Part shown: one piece after another, positions 19,538-29,209 of the stretch | Position numbering within the stretch: position 1 is the stretch's first letter | How the letters are laid out: every line of letters begins with the position of its first letter | NCBI GenBank assembly: GCA_023229465.1 | Contig: JALNZE010000018.1 | Span: forward strand, 1 to 63,209 | Length of the DNA: 63,209 bases | Origin: Chitinophagaceae bacterium | Lineage (GTDB): Bacteria > Bacteroidota > Bacteroidia > Chitinophagales > Chitinophagaceae | Direction of reading: 5' to 3' | The notes under the pieces: model-generated | The model's database searches: none | The model's input: only the letters and a program-made list of their open reading frames with translations | What the model was told of the DNA's origin: nothing | Made by a program: the position numbers and the translations under genes

Positions 19538-19606
19538 ATGATTGAGATTAAAACGGTTACTGATTTTACAGAGTTAGCGGGCATACAAAAATTGCAGCAG
19601 GATTAA
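19538..19606 (+). pseudogene. Possible N-terminal remnant of a GNAT acetyltransferase
   Basis: A 22-codon frame begins MIEIKTVTDFTELAGIQKLQ and stops at once. The opening resembles GNAT family N-termini, and nothing follows in this frame. The 341-base gap between the deaminase and the beta-lyases otherwise holds an IR at 19775-19789 and no clear gene. Weak support. Confidence 0.25.
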
Positions 19607-19774
19607 ATACAATTTTTTATAAAAAATGACAGACATTCGCAGTATGCAACTTTGGAAAAACATCATCCGTCGCCCTTCGTGATTTCCCTCCTTTAAGCAG
19701 TACCATCCCCCTATCCATTTATACAAAACACGGTAAATAATTAATTATTCAAAAGAACGGTCATTCATAGGACA

Positions 19775-19789
19775 ATCACAGATTGTGAT
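19775..19789 (+). promoter_or_regulatory. Inverted repeat upstream of the beta-lyase pair
   Basis: ATCACA-GAT-TGTGAT is a perfect 6-bp inverted repeat 61 bases before the tryptophanase-like start. It could be an operator for a regulator of the operon. The half-site order is the reverse of the usual CRP site. Confidence 0.35.
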
Positions 19790-19850
19790 GTTCAGGAATG
19801 CCTGATTCAATGGCCTTCCGGGGTTTATCCGGGATAAAACACCTACCTAC

Positions 19851-21224
19851 ATGCAAACCATTATAGAGCCCTTCAGGATTAAATCGGTTGAACCCATTTA
19901 TTTTAATACCAGGGAGGAAAGAATAACTATTTTAGAAAAAGCCTTTTACAATCCTTTCCTGGTACATGCCAATGCGGTATTGATAGACCTGCTAACAGAC
20001 AGTGGTACCAGCGCCATGAGCAGTCATCAATGGGCGGGCATTATGCAGGGCGATGAATCTTATGCAGGCAGTACGAGCTATTTTCGTTTTGAAGAAACTA
20101 TTCAGCGTATTACTGGGCTGCCATTGGTGATACCCACCCACCAGGGCAGGGCCGCAGAAAAAATACTGTTTAGTATACTGGGAGGGAAAGGAAAATATTT
20201 TCTGAGTAATACCCTGTTCGATACCACCAGGGCCAATATTGAATATTCGGGCGCCGAGGGTGTGGACCTGGTTTGCGAGGAAGGGAAACATCCTTCCATT
20301 CCTGCTCCATTCAAAGGTAATATGGATACGGGTGCATTAAAAAAATGTATTGCAGAAAAAGGGGCGGCAAATATTCCGCTTTGTATAATAACGGTCACCA
20401 ATAATTCTGGTGGCGGGCAACCCGTTAGCATGCAAAATATCAGGGAAGTGAAAGCTATTTGTGAAGCAAACAATATCCCTATGTTTATTGATGCCTGCCG
20501 CTTTGCGGAGAACGCGTATTTTATAAAACTAAGGGAGGAAGGATACCGGCATACAGCGATACCTGATATAGTGAAAGAATTATTTTCTTATGCAGATGGC
20601 TGTACCATGAGCGCCAAGAAAGACGCTTTTGCCAATATTGGTGGTTTTCTTGCCATGCATGATGAAAAACTGGCACAGTTATGTAGAAACATGTTAATTA
20701 TGACCGAGGGATTCCCTACTTATGGCGGCCTGGCAGGAAGGGATCTGGAAGCAATAGCCATCGGGTTAACGGAAGTGATGGACGAACATTATTTACAATA
20801 TCGTATCCGTAGTATTGAATACCTCACCAATCATTTAATAGCCGCGGGTGTGCCGGTGATGCAGCCCGCGGGCGGACATGCCATTTATTTAGATGCAAAG
20901 GAATTCCTTTCACATGTTCCGGTTGAACAATATCCGGGACAGGCACTGGTGGGGGCCCTGTATATACATGGCGGTATTCGGGGGGTGGAAATCGGGTCAC
21001 TGATGTTTGGGAAATATGATGCTGATCAAAAATTAATTCCGGCTCCATTAGAACTGGTACGTTTGGCTATTCCGAGAAGAGTATATACGCAAAGTCATAT
21101 TGATTATGTAGCTGAAGTGATCATTGAAGTATATCATCAAAGAGATGCCATAAAGGGACTCACCATTATTGAAGAAGCGCCGATGCTAAGACATTTTACC
21201 GCTAAACTGAAACCGGTTGACTAA
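19851..21224 (+). CDS. Tryptophanase-like PLP beta-eliminating lyase
   Basis: A 457-residue PLP enzyme of the tryptophanase/tyrosine phenol-lyase family. It carries DLLTDSGTSAMSSHQWAGIM, the PLP lysine region TMSAKKDAFANIGG and the PTYGGLAGRD motif. Substrate-side residues match tryptophanase: FDTTR where tyrosine phenol-lyases have YFTTTR, and IRGVEIG where they have VRSMERG. It therefore probably splits tryptophan to indole, pyruvate and ammonia. A paralogue follows 27 bases later. Confidence 0.85.
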   Translation: MQTIIEPFRIKSVEPIYFNTREERITILEKAFYNPFLVHANAVLIDLLTDSGTSAMSSHQWAGIMQGDESYAGSTSYFRFEETIQRITGLPLVIPTHQGRAAEKILFSILGGKGKYFLSNTLFDTTRANIEYSGAEGVDLVCEEGKHPSIPAPFKGNMDTGALKKCIAEKGAANIPLCIITVTNNSGGGQPVSMQNIREVKAICEANNIPMFIDACRFAENAYFIKLREEGYRHTAIPDIVKELFSYADGCTMSAKKDAFANIGGFLAMHDEKLAQLCRNMLIMTEGFPTYGGLAGRDLEAIAIGLTEVMDEHYLQYRIRSIEYLTNHLIAAGVPVMQPAGGHAIYLDAKEFLSHVPVEQYPGQALVGALYIHGGIRGVEIGSLMFGKYDADQKLIPAPLELVRLAIPRRVYTQSHIDYVAEVIIEVYHQRDAIKGLTIIEEAPMLRHFTAKLKPVD

Positions 21225-21251
21225 TGCGAAAATCACTTAAAAAATAATAGC

Positions 21252-22631
21252 ATGAAAAAAATTAAACAAAGCTGGGCCGAACCGTATAAGATTAAAATGG
21301 TGGAGTTGTTGAAAATGACCACTGCGGCACAACGGAAAAAAGCGATGAAAGAAGCAGGATATAATACTTTTCTTTTAAAATCGGAGGATGTATATATTGA
21401 TTTACTAACCGATAGCGGTACCTCTGCCATGAGCGACCGGCAGTGGGCCGGTATGATGCTGGGAGATGAAGCCTATGCGGGTAGCCGAAATTTTTACCAC
21501 CTGGAAGAAGTGGTGAGAGAGGTATATGGGTACAAATATTTAATTCCTACGCACCAGGGCCGTGGCGCCGAAAATATTTTATCAAAGATCCTGATAAAGA
21601 AAGGGGATATCATACCGGGCAATATGTATTTTACAACCACCCGTTTGCACCAGGAACTGGCAGGAGGAAAATTTGAAGACATCATTATTGATGAGGCGCA
21701 TGATCCGGAGAATGAGTTTCCATTTAAAGGGAATATTGACCTGGAAAAACTAAAAAAACTGATTAAAAAACATGGGGCCCAAAAAATTCCTTATGTAAGC
21801 ATGGCCACCAGTGTTAATATGGCCGGCGGACAACCCATCAGCATGAAAAACCTGAAGGAGCTGCGCACGCTAACCAAAAAACATGGCATACGTGTGATAC
21901 ATGATATGACGAGGGTGGCAGAAAACGCCTACTTCATCCAACAAAAAGAGAAGGGATATGAACATAAAACGATCAAAACTATCGTTAAAGAAATTTGTTC
22001 CTATACGGATGGCGCAACCATGAGCGCTAAAAAAGATGCACTGGTAAACATTGGCGGTTTCCTGGCTGTCAATGATTGGGATGTGTTTGAAGAAGCAAGG
22101 AATATGGTAGTGGTGTATGAAGGACTGCATACCTACGGTGGGCTGGCAGGAAGGGATATGGAAGCTATGGCTATCGGTATTGGAGAAAGTGTTTGTGATG
22201 ACCATATCAGGGCAAGGGTGGGACAGGTTATTTATCTGGGAGAGAAAATGATGGAGTATGATGTACCTATTGTAAAACCGATTGGCGGGCATGGCATATT
22301 TGTGGATGCCAAAAAATTTCTGCCCCATATTCCGCAGGATAGATTTCCCGCACAAACACTGGCCGCGGAATTGTATCTCGATTCGGGTGTGCGAACGATG
22401 GAAAGAGGCGTTGTATCGGCAGGCCGGAAAGCCAATGGCGAAAATTATTTTCCTAAGCTGGAGCTGGTACGGTTTACCATTCCGCGCCGGGTGTATACAC
22501 AGGCGCATATGGATGTGATTGCTGAATCTGCTGCCAGGGTTTACCAGCGCCGTAAAGCCATTACAGGTATGAAAATGATTTATGAGCCGAAGTATCTTCG
22601 CTTTTTTCAGGCTAAATTTGAAAAATTATAG
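21252..22631 (+). CDS. Tyrosine phenol-lyase-like PLP beta-eliminating lyase
   Basis: A 459-residue paralogue of the preceding enzyme. It carries GNMYFTTTRLHQ and GVRTMERGVVSAGR, the Thr and Met/Arg pattern of tyrosine phenol-lyase, plus the PLP lysine region TMSAKKDALVNIGG and GLHTYGGLAGRD. It should split tyrosine to phenol, pyruvate and ammonia. A short lysine-rich N-terminal extension (KKIKQSW) precedes the core. No amino-acid permease is adjacent. Confidence 0.88.
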   Translation: MKKIKQSWAEPYKIKMVELLKMTTAAQRKKAMKEAGYNTFLLKSEDVYIDLLTDSGTSAMSDRQWAGMMLGDEAYAGSRNFYHLEEVVREVYGYKYLIPTHQGRGAENILSKILIKKGDIIPGNMYFTTTRLHQELAGGKFEDIIIDEAHDPENEFPFKGNIDLEKLKKLIKKHGAQKIPYVSMATSVNMAGGQPISMKNLKELRTLTKKHGIRVIHDMTRVAENAYFIQQKEKGYEHKTIKTIVKEICSYTDGATMSAKKDALVNIGGFLAVNDWDVFEEARNMVVVYEGLHTYGGLAGRDMEAMAIGIGESVCDDHIRARVGQVIYLGEKMMEYDVPIVKPIGGHGIFVDAKKFLPHIPQDRFPAQTLAAELYLDSGVRTMERGVVSAGRKANGENYFPKLELVRFTIPRRVYTQAHMDVIAESAARVYQRRKAITGMKMIYEPKYLRFFQAKFEKL

Positions 22632-22684
22632 TTAACAGCAATAGCAACTACATGCTAACGATTAGTTGCCATAAAATATATGAT

Positions 22685-23800
22685 ATGCAAATAGCGGTAT
22701 TAGGAGCGGGTATGGTGGGAAGGGCAATAGCTTTTGACCTTGCCAAAAATTATGCAGTTACTTCTTTCGATCTGAGCCAGGCATCACTGCAGTTGCTTGT
22801 ACAGAAAAACCCTTCTATAATAACCATTCAGACAGACCTTGGTGATTATGCCAATTATCCCTCTTTATTAAAGGGGTTTGATTTTGTCATTACTGCTGTA
22901 CCGGGTTTTATGGGTTACAAAACGCTGGAAGCTGTTATCAGTGCGAAGAAAAATGTAGTTGATATTTCCTTTTTTCCTGAAGATGCATTGCAACTGGATA
23001 CACTGGCAAAGCAAAATAATGTAACGGCCATTGTTGACTGTGGGGTAGCGCCGGGGATGAGTAACCTGATTTTGGGGTATCATAATGAGCGAATGAAAAT
23101 TAACAGCTTCGAATGTTTGGTAGGCGGATTACCCAAAAAAAGAATACAGCCATTCGAATATAAAGCGCCGTTCTCTCCCATGGATGTGCTGGAAGAATAT
23201 ACCAGGCCCGCGCGTTATGTAGAAAATGGTTGCCTCGTTACCAAACCTGCTTTGAGTGACGCCGAACTGATTGATTTTGAAAAAGTGGGCACCCTGGAAT
23301 CCTTTAATACTGATGGATTGCGGAGTATACTCTTTACAATGAAACATATTCCGAATATGAAGGAAAAAACGTTGCGATATCCGGGGCATATCCAACTGAT
23401 GAAGGCATTGATTAAAGCAGGATTTTTAAATACTACCCCGATACAATACCAGGGGCAGGCGGTTTCGCCATTGGGGTTCACATCCGCCCTGCTTTTTGAC
23501 CAATGGAAATTAGGCCCAACCGAAACAGAGTTTACCTTAATGACCATCAAAATCATCGGCGAAGATCAGACCATTAGTTATGAACTGTATGATGAATATG
23601 ATGCCAAAAGTGAAACCAGCAGCATGAGCCGTACCACAGGGTATACCTGCACAGCGGCGCTGAACCTGCTGATTAATCAGTTGTTTACAGGTAAAGGGGT
23701 TTATCCGCCTGAACTGGTGGGAAAAGACGAGACCTGTTTTACCTATATATTGAATTATTTACGCGAACGGAATATTAACTATGTGAAAACGGGTAGTTAG
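22685..23800 (+). CDS. Saccharopine dehydrogenase-family protein
   Basis: A 371-residue NAD(P)-binding protein. MQIAVLGAGMVGRAIAFDL forms the Rossmann start, and VDCGVAPGMSNLILGYH with GGLPKKRIQPFEYKAPFSP marks the catalytic-type domain of the saccharopine dehydrogenase family. I chose ATG 22685 over the upstream 22652 because it begins exactly at the Rossmann strand. The substrate is not obvious. It starts 53 bases after the tyrosine phenol-lyase-like gene and may act on a product of those reactions. Confidence 0.85.
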   Translation: MQIAVLGAGMVGRAIAFDLAKNYAVTSFDLSQASLQLLVQKNPSIITIQTDLGDYANYPSLLKGFDFVITAVPGFMGYKTLEAVISAKKNVVDISFFPEDALQLDTLAKQNNVTAIVDCGVAPGMSNLILGYHNERMKINSFECLVGGLPKKRIQPFEYKAPFSPMDVLEEYTRPARYVENGCLVTKPALSDAELIDFEKVGTLESFNTDGLRSILFTMKHIPNMKEKTLRYPGHIQLMKALIKAGFLNTTPIQYQGQAVSPLGFTSALLFDQWKLGPTETEFTLMTIKIIGEDQTISYELYDEYDAKSETSSMSRTTGYTCTAALNLLINQLFTGKGVYPPELVGKDETCFTYILNYLRERNINYVKTGS

Positions 23801-23852
23801 TTTTTGTAAAATGTACAGGGATCCTAAAATAAAATTGAAAAATAACTTACCT

Positions 23853-23860
23853 TAAATTTG
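23853..23860 (+). promoter_or_regulatory. Bacteroidota -7 box before the PepSY gene
   Basis: TAAATTTG matches TAnnTTTG and lies 16 bases upstream of the PepSY ATG, after a 52-base gap from the previous gene. It suggests a separate promoter. Confidence 0.4.
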
Positions 23861-23876
23861 ACGAACCACCAGGCGT

Positions 23877-24635
23877 ATGATAAAAAGCAAACAGTTTTAC
23901 ATTAGAAAAGTTCATCGTTATTTGGGATTGCTTCTGGGTATTCAGTTCTTACTATGGACCATCGGGGGTCTATACTTTAGCTGGAGTAATATGGATGAAG
24001 TTCATGGGGATTTTGAAAAAAAGGAAGCTCCTTTATTATCCTCAAACATAGCCCTGGTTTCACCGTCTATTATTTTAGACTCCATTAAAAAAATACATAC
24101 CATTGATTCAGTTGTTTCTATTCAGTTGATTGAAATGTTAGGTAAGCCCTTTTACCAGATAAGGTGTATTAGCGCTATACATCATGAGGTAAATCATCAG
24201 CAACGTATGACAACGATGAATCATCTTGCCAATGCGGAAACCGGGGCGCTTAGAAGCCCATTAACAGAAAAGGAAGCCATTGAAGTTGCAAAAAATCATT
24301 TCAATGGAGAACCTATAATAAAAGAGGTTGCGTATATAACCAATACCGATGCACATCACGAATATAGGGAACAACCGCTTCCCGCTTATGCGATTACGTT
24401 TGAACACGCGTCTAATGCTACCGTTTATGTTGCGAGTGAGTTGGGTACTGTTCAAAAATTCAGGAATAATAAATGGAGGATATTTGATTTGTTATGGATG
24501 ATGCACACAATGGACTATAAGGGAAGGGATAATTTTGGAAATATCCTGTTAAGGGCTTTTTCTTTTTTTGGTTTGATCACCGTAATAAGTGGTTTTACAC
24601 TCTACTTTGTAAGTTCAAGAAAATTCAAAAAATAA
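23877..24635 (+). CDS. PepSY-domain membrane protein
   Basis: A 252-residue protein with hydrophobic segments at residues ~15-35 and ~225-247 and a soluble middle. YLGLLLGIQFLLWTIGGLYFSW opens the family's first helix; KEAIEVAKNHFNGEPIIKEV is a PepSY-like repeat, and LLWMMHTMDYKGRDNFGN is characteristic of PepSY-TM proteins. Relatives often sit with iron-reductive or respiratory genes, but none is next door here. Confidence 0.8.
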   Translation: MIKSKQFYIRKVHRYLGLLLGIQFLLWTIGGLYFSWSNMDEVHGDFEKKEAPLLSSNIALVSPSIILDSIKKIHTIDSVVSIQLIEMLGKPFYQIRCISAIHHEVNHQQRMTTMNHLANAETGALRSPLTEKEAIEVAKNHFNGEPIIKEVAYITNTDAHHEYREQPLPAYAITFEHASNATVYVASELGTVQKFRNNKWRIFDLLWMMHTMDYKGRDNFGNILLRAFSFFGLITVISGFTLYFVSSRKFKK

Positions 24636-24831
24636 GATAGTGAATGGCAACTATCCTGTTTTCCGCCCCCCCTTTATAAACCAAATTTTGCATTCATTTT
24701 CAATCTGGATATTTCTTTGTGTTTTGTTAAAAACAACGGCAAGATCTATAATATGCGTTATAGACTATTTTGAAAATGTGTAGCTTTATAGGAAAAGAAA
24801 ATGTTCCGGATGAAATCATAAAACGCACAGA

Positions 24832-25473
24832 ATGCTGTATATAATTTCAAAATATAAGTTTAGGCAAAGTATCCTGTTTGTATTCCTTTCCTTGAATTTG
24901 TTTTTATTTTGTCAAAAGAAGTATAGCAATGATGAATATGATAGACAGAGATCCGGATTTACAGATTATTTCATACCCAAAGGACAAAGTTATTCAACGG
25001 ACTCAACCAGTATTGTTCGTTTAAACGGCATTACTGAAATGAAACTCCAATTCAGGTTTGATAACAGCGCCATTTACAGCACTGTTGATCCGATAAACCA
25101 GGCGGATGTTAACAAATTATATGGGTTTGCAGATTGCGTTTCTTTTACAACGCTTTATACCATTGCACCACATCATATAAATTCTGCACGGGTTGGCTGG
25201 GCATGGTATAACCAGGCCTTACGCATATACGCTTATTATTACAACGATTCGGTGAGGCTGTTCAAAGAGTTGCAAGTAGTTGAAATCGGGAAGACGTATA
25301 CCGCCGGTATTAAACTAATTCCACGCGGATATGAGTTTACAATAGAAAACAAAAAAGATACAGTTCCCCGAACCTGTACTTTATCAACGATCAGTGGGTA
25401 TAAACTGTTTCCTTTTTTTGGCGGAACAGAAACCGCTCCGCAAGACATACATATTTGGATAAAAGAGCTTTGA
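24832..25473 (+). CDS. Predicted lipoprotein of unknown function
   Basis: A 213-residue protein with a hydrophobic N-terminus ending in a possible lipobox, LFLFC, near residue 27. The mature part is rich in beta-like stretches with aromatic and tyrosine runs (RIYAYYYND). I do not recognise it. It lies just before the rearranged accessory block and ends 19 bases before the 53-bp duplicated segment. Confidence 0.6.
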   Translation: MLYIISKYKFRQSILFVFLSLNLFLFCQKKYSNDEYDRQRSGFTDYFIPKGQSYSTDSTSIVRLNGITEMKLQFRFDNSAIYSTVDPINQADVNKLYGFADCVSFTTLYTIAPHHINSARVGWAWYNQALRIYAYYYNDSVRLFKELQVVEIGKTYTAGIKLIPRGYEFTIENKKDTVPRTCTLSTISGYKLFPFFGGTETAPQDIHIWIKEL

Positions 25474-25492
25474 ACAGTTATTTAGCAGAGAA

Positions 25493-25545
25493 AAGCCAAG
25501 ACCCTGAAAGAGCAGGCTGGCCGCCCGGTTCGTAAACCCTAAAAT
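25493..25545 (+). repeat. 53-bp direct repeat, copy 1 (junction)
   Basis: Matches 29641-29693 with one mismatch (base 25518). Copy 2 is the end of the gene at 29196-29690, whose last residues are EQAGRPVRKP. Here the segment is cut from its gene and abuts the truncated DUF2971 gene, so it marks a recombination or insertion junction. Confidence 0.9.
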
Positions 25546-25805
25546 AGTAGACCAAGTTGTTCAAGTTTGGCTTTGATCTTTACCGGGTCGGAATCATTAG
25601 GGTCCGGTCGATAAGGTAAACCACCATCAAAGGGATCATTAAACTTACCGGGACTGGATAGGAATATTTCACGATTATTAAGCATGTTCCTATGATGCTC
25701 ATCACTCCATGAACGATATTTATATAAACGTTGTGGCATGGCCGCAAAGAATTTCTCCTCTGCATCAGGTGATCTATCCCACACGTATCTAAGTTTTTCG
25801 CCCAT
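25539..25805 (-). pseudogene. Truncated DUF2971-family protein
   Basis: An 88-residue start of a DUF2971-type protein (PQRLYKYRSWSDEHHRNMLN, then FLSSPGKFNDPFDGG). Full members are usually 200-350 residues. The frame ends KLEQLGLLF using a stop contributed by the 53-bp duplicated segment, so the C-terminal two thirds are missing. It lies 11 bases downstream of the ATPase gene and was probably its operon partner. Confidence 0.75.
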
Positions 25806-25816
25806 TGCTATTAGAA

Positions 25817-27250
25817 TTATTCAAATAATGAATCCATTGTCAAATCGCCCTGAATACGACCTTCGGAATATTTGTTTTTTGCCACACCATAGGTTGTGAT
25901 AAAAGTAAGGAACACTGTTTTTTTAGGTTTTTCTTTATCCTTGAATACAGTGATCTTTTGATCCAACTCCTCCGCATAGCTTTTTGATATAGTAAACGTA
26001 TTGGTAGAGAATTTCATCTCACATACATTGATGCAATAATCTTTCCTGTCCAGTAACAAATCTATTTGTGCTCCGGGTTGTCCTTTACCAGGTACATGCC
26101 TCCAGACTGATTCTTCCGTGTATATGGAATCAATTCTTAAAGCAGCCCTTATTTGTGGAACATGCTTTAAACAAACACCTTCAAATGCATAACCGCTCCA
26201 GCTTTTCCATGAAGGGCTTTCACTAATCCTTAGCCAGGTTCCTTCACCTGTCGCCCTGCTTTTTTCAATATACTTGATATAAAAAAGCGAGTATTCATCA
26301 CTTAGCCGGTATATATATTCTTTGGAGATTCTGTTATAAGGGAGATAAGACAAAATAAAACCGGACTCTTCCAGTTCAAGCAAAATTTCAGTAACCCATC
26401 CCCCTGAATTCAACTCCGTTGATTCTATTATTTCCTTTCTTGTCATTCCTTTACTCACAGATGCCAGTGCCCGTATTACCATTATATGGCTGGTGGCATT
26501 ATCAAATAAAGCTGGATAGAGGTTATCGAATTCTTTTTTCAGAGCACCTTGCTTTGTAAAAAAAAGATTGTCGATCACCTGTGCAGAACTTCGACCCGGC
26601 ATTACATGCTTTAAGTATTCAGGGATACCACCCATGACCATATACAGTTGCAGAAGCTGGTATTGATCCAGGTTAATTGATCGGCTTTGCAGGTAGGCTT
26701 CCGTTTCTTTTAAAGAAAAAGGTAGTAATCTTATTTGTTGAGTCACCCTGTTATGTAAACCGCCTCTGTTTTTAATTACGTTTTGAAACATCCATGAAGC
26801 TGCGGAACCGCATATTACCACAGTCAAATTAGGATACCTGGATGCATAGCTGTTCCAGAAATGTTCAAATGCTTTAAGAAAGTTGGATCTTGGCGTATGC
26901 ATCCACGGGAACTCATCGAAGAATATAACAGCCTTTCTTTTCTTTATAATTGGAGTTAGAAAGTCTTCCATTAATCCCAAAGCTGCAAGCCAGCTAACAG
27001 GTGGTTTATACGCTGCAGGACTATTCGTAGCTTTTTGATACGCCTTGCTGAAACCTTCCAACTGTTCGGCCATCGTTGCATTATGTACTGCAGAAAATTC
27101 AAAAACGATGTGCTTCTCAAACACGGACCTGATCAAGAACGTTTTTCCTACACGCCTCCGGCCTGTCACTGCTATTAATTCAGGGCTATTACTCAACAGG
27201 GCAAGTTCGAGTATCTGTTTTTCTTCGGCTCTACCGGTGAGTTTTTCCAT
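25817..27250 (-). CDS. AAA-type ATPase with DUF234-like PD-(D/E)XK C-terminus
   Basis: A 477-residue protein from ATG 27250; the frame stays open upstream to 27328, but that extends into repeated DNA. Walker A GRRRVGKT is near residue 32 and Walker B AVIFFDEFPW near 120. A winged-helix middle follows, then a C-terminal nuclease-like core with GAQIDLLLD and CEMKFS (Asp...Glu-x-Lys). Such proteins are common, mobile and of unknown role. A triple repeat lies just upstream of its start. Confidence 0.85.
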   Translation of the reverse strand: MEKLTGRAEEKQILELALLSNSPELIAVTGRRRVGKTFLIRSVFEKHIVFEFSAVHNATMAEQLEGFSKAYQKATNSPAAYKPPVSWLAALGLMEDFLTPIIKKRKAVIFFDEFPWMHTPRSNFLKAFEHFWNSYASRYPNLTVVICGSAASWMFQNVIKNRGGLHNRVTQQIRLLPFSLKETEAYLQSRSINLDQYQLLQLYMVMGGIPEYLKHVMPGRSSAQVIDNLFFTKQGALKKEFDNLYPALFDNATSHIMVIRALASVSKGMTRKEIIESTELNSGGWVTEILLELEESGFILSYLPYNRISKEYIYRLSDEYSLFYIKYIEKSRATGEGTWLRISESPSWKSWSGYAFEGVCLKHVPQIRAALRIDSIYTEESVWRHVPGKGQPGAQIDLLLDRKDYCINVCEMKFSTNTFTISKSYAEELDQKITVFKDKEKPKKTVFLTFITTYGVAKNKYSEGRIQGDLTMDSLFE

Positions 27251-27272
27251 TGTGGGTTCTTTTAAAATTAGG

Positions 27273-27350
27273 CTTTTGGCGGAATATAGATTTTTATAAC
27301 CCGCCAAAACTCGATTTTGCAAGACCACATTTGGCGGGTTATAGATTTAT
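27273..27350 (-). promoter_or_regulatory. Three-copy TTTGGCGG repeat, probable operator of the ATPase gene
   Basis: TTTGGCGG followed by an ATAGATTT-like tail occurs at about 27275-27293 and again at 27330-27349. An inverted copy, TATAACCCGCCAAA, lies at 27295-27308. The last two form a 14-bp perfect inverted repeat. The array covers the region just upstream of the likely start at 27250, which suits autoregulation. Confidence 0.55.
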
Positions 27351-27453
27351 CAGCTACCAAAAGTCGGCATTAAAAGCGCCAACCGCCAACGCTAAGTCCA
27401 CCGAAATGGAGGCATAGCTGTAAAAAATGGCTTAAAAACAATACTTTAGATGC

Positions 27454-27656
27454 ATGACCCTGATTGCTTCAACACTTAACCATAAAATGCCCATTATAAT
27501 AAGTGATCTTTTATGGTCCGGGGATCACACACCTGAACCGGTCAGGTTTCCAACAAACAATTTTGACCCCACGCCATATTTACCGGAAGACCAAGAAGCA
27601 AAACCAGTTAAACTGGGCCAGAAAATGTATTTTATCAGTATCCCCTTAGCCAACCC
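27454..27656 (+). pseudogene. 5' part of an interrupted gene
   Basis: The frame opens MTLIASTLNHKMPIIISDLL and runs to KLGQKMYFI with normal-looking composition, then runs into the end of the IS66 tnpC gene, where the frame is only an overlap. I read it as a host gene cut by the transposon. The family is not recognised with confidence. The end near 27656 is approximate. Confidence 0.5.
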
Positions 27657-27658
27657 CT

Positions 27659-29209
27659 TCATTTTTTATTCAATGGTTCGGCATAATTTTGTGGTAGCAG
27701 TTCTTCAATGGCGTTTATTTTATGGTCGTTGATGTTTTCAAAGACGTAGGTAAGCCATTGGATAGGATTTACATTGTGTAGTTTACAGGTAGCAAATAAA
27801 CTGTATAGCATTGCACTTCTTTGGGCAGCTTCATGGTTGCCGGCAAATAAATAATTTTTTCTGCCAATGGCTACGGGCCTTATGCTGTTTTCTACCAGGT
27901 TATTGTCTATTCTTAAATTTCCATCCTGGGTGTAAACATTTAATTTATCCCATCGGGCAAGGGTATATTGCAAAGCAAGGCCTAACGGGCTTTTTGGTAA
28001 GCTGTTTGCTAATTGTGTTTGTAGTATTTGGTGCAGTGTTTTTAATACGGGTACTGCATGCTCCTGGCGATAATTTTTTATTTCCTCTGCGGTGTAACCA
28101 TTTTCTGTGCAATGTTTTTCTATCGCATACATTAATTGTATCTGCACAAGCACTTCGCTGGCTTTTGCATTATCAAAGTCTTGTGCATCTATAAATTTAC
28201 GGCGGGCATGTGCCCAGCAATTAAGCACAATAATACCTTGCATATCGTCAAATTGATTGTATGCTGCATACCCATCTGTTTGCAGATAGCCTGTATAATT
28301 TTTCAACGTTTCCTTTGGCCACACTGCACCACGGCCTGTTTGGTATTTAAACAATACCTGCCTGTTCTGGGTGTTGTAATACACCCAATAATATCCCTGA
28401 TGTGTGGTGCCTTTTTTTGTCTTGTCTAAAACTTTAATGGGTGTTTCATCGGCACCTAAATATTTTGCGCAGAGTACTTGCCGTTCATGTGACAGGTAGA
28501 GTGGCTCCAGCAGGTTACATCCTTGTCTGAACCAATTGCTGATGGTACTGTCTTCTAATTTTATTTTTTGGCGGCTAAACATTTGCACCTGCCTGTAAAC
28601 AGGCAAGTGATCTATATATTTACTTGCCATCAGGTGCGCCAGTAAGGATGCCCCCACATAACTTTTTGCTATTGGCATATTGGGCAATGCTGCTATAACA
28701 CGTTTGGCCCCGGTGCCATCTGCTGCAGGTTGTATATACTCGGGGCGAATGTATTTTTTTACATACAACTCACCCTGTTGGTATTCTAATATCTCTGTTA
28801 TCTCTTCGCCTACGCATGGCAATCCTGTCACATCTTGTGTGGGTGTTAAAATTATTTCTTCTCTGCGTAAATGGGCTGGTAATGGTTTGCGGCCCGGATG
28901 GTTTACACGAACAACGGTTTGCTCAACATCATACGCTTTTACATGTTTGATGCTTTCTACTACCACTTCGCCTAATTTATCGTTTTCAAATAAGGCGGTT
29001 TGCAGTTCATTGCTATTAGCAGCAGGTTTAAATTTTTCCTGCTTGCCGCTAAAAATAAATTTTTGTAATTCGAGGATTTGTAAACGAAGCAAATTGTTAT
29101 CCTGCTTTAGTTCATCAATAACATTTTGTTGTGCGGAATTATGAACTTGTCCTTGTTCATATAAGTTTTTAAAATCGGTATGTTGTACGGCAGAATTGAT
29201 ACATATATC
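27659..29209 (-). mobile_element. tnpC: IS66-family transposase TnpC, element incomplete
   Basis: The ORF reads 477 residues from TTG 29092, and the frame stays open to 29209 without an ATG. It encodes an N-terminal leucine-rich helix with FIFSGKQEKF, a zinc-like middle, and the DDE core: GADETPIKVLD, LQTDGYAAYNQF and the glutamate in NNLVENSIRPVAIGRKNYLFAG. The conserved start region (DFKNLYEQGQ) lies before TTG 29092, so the true start is unclear. No tnpA or tnpB precedes it and I found no clean terminal repeats, so it is probably a partial copy. Confidence 0.88.

Noticed and set aside
19799..19870. A tryptophanase leader peptide (TnaC-like)
   Set aside because: The short frame before the beta-lyase has no tryptophan codon and no clear attenuator hairpin.
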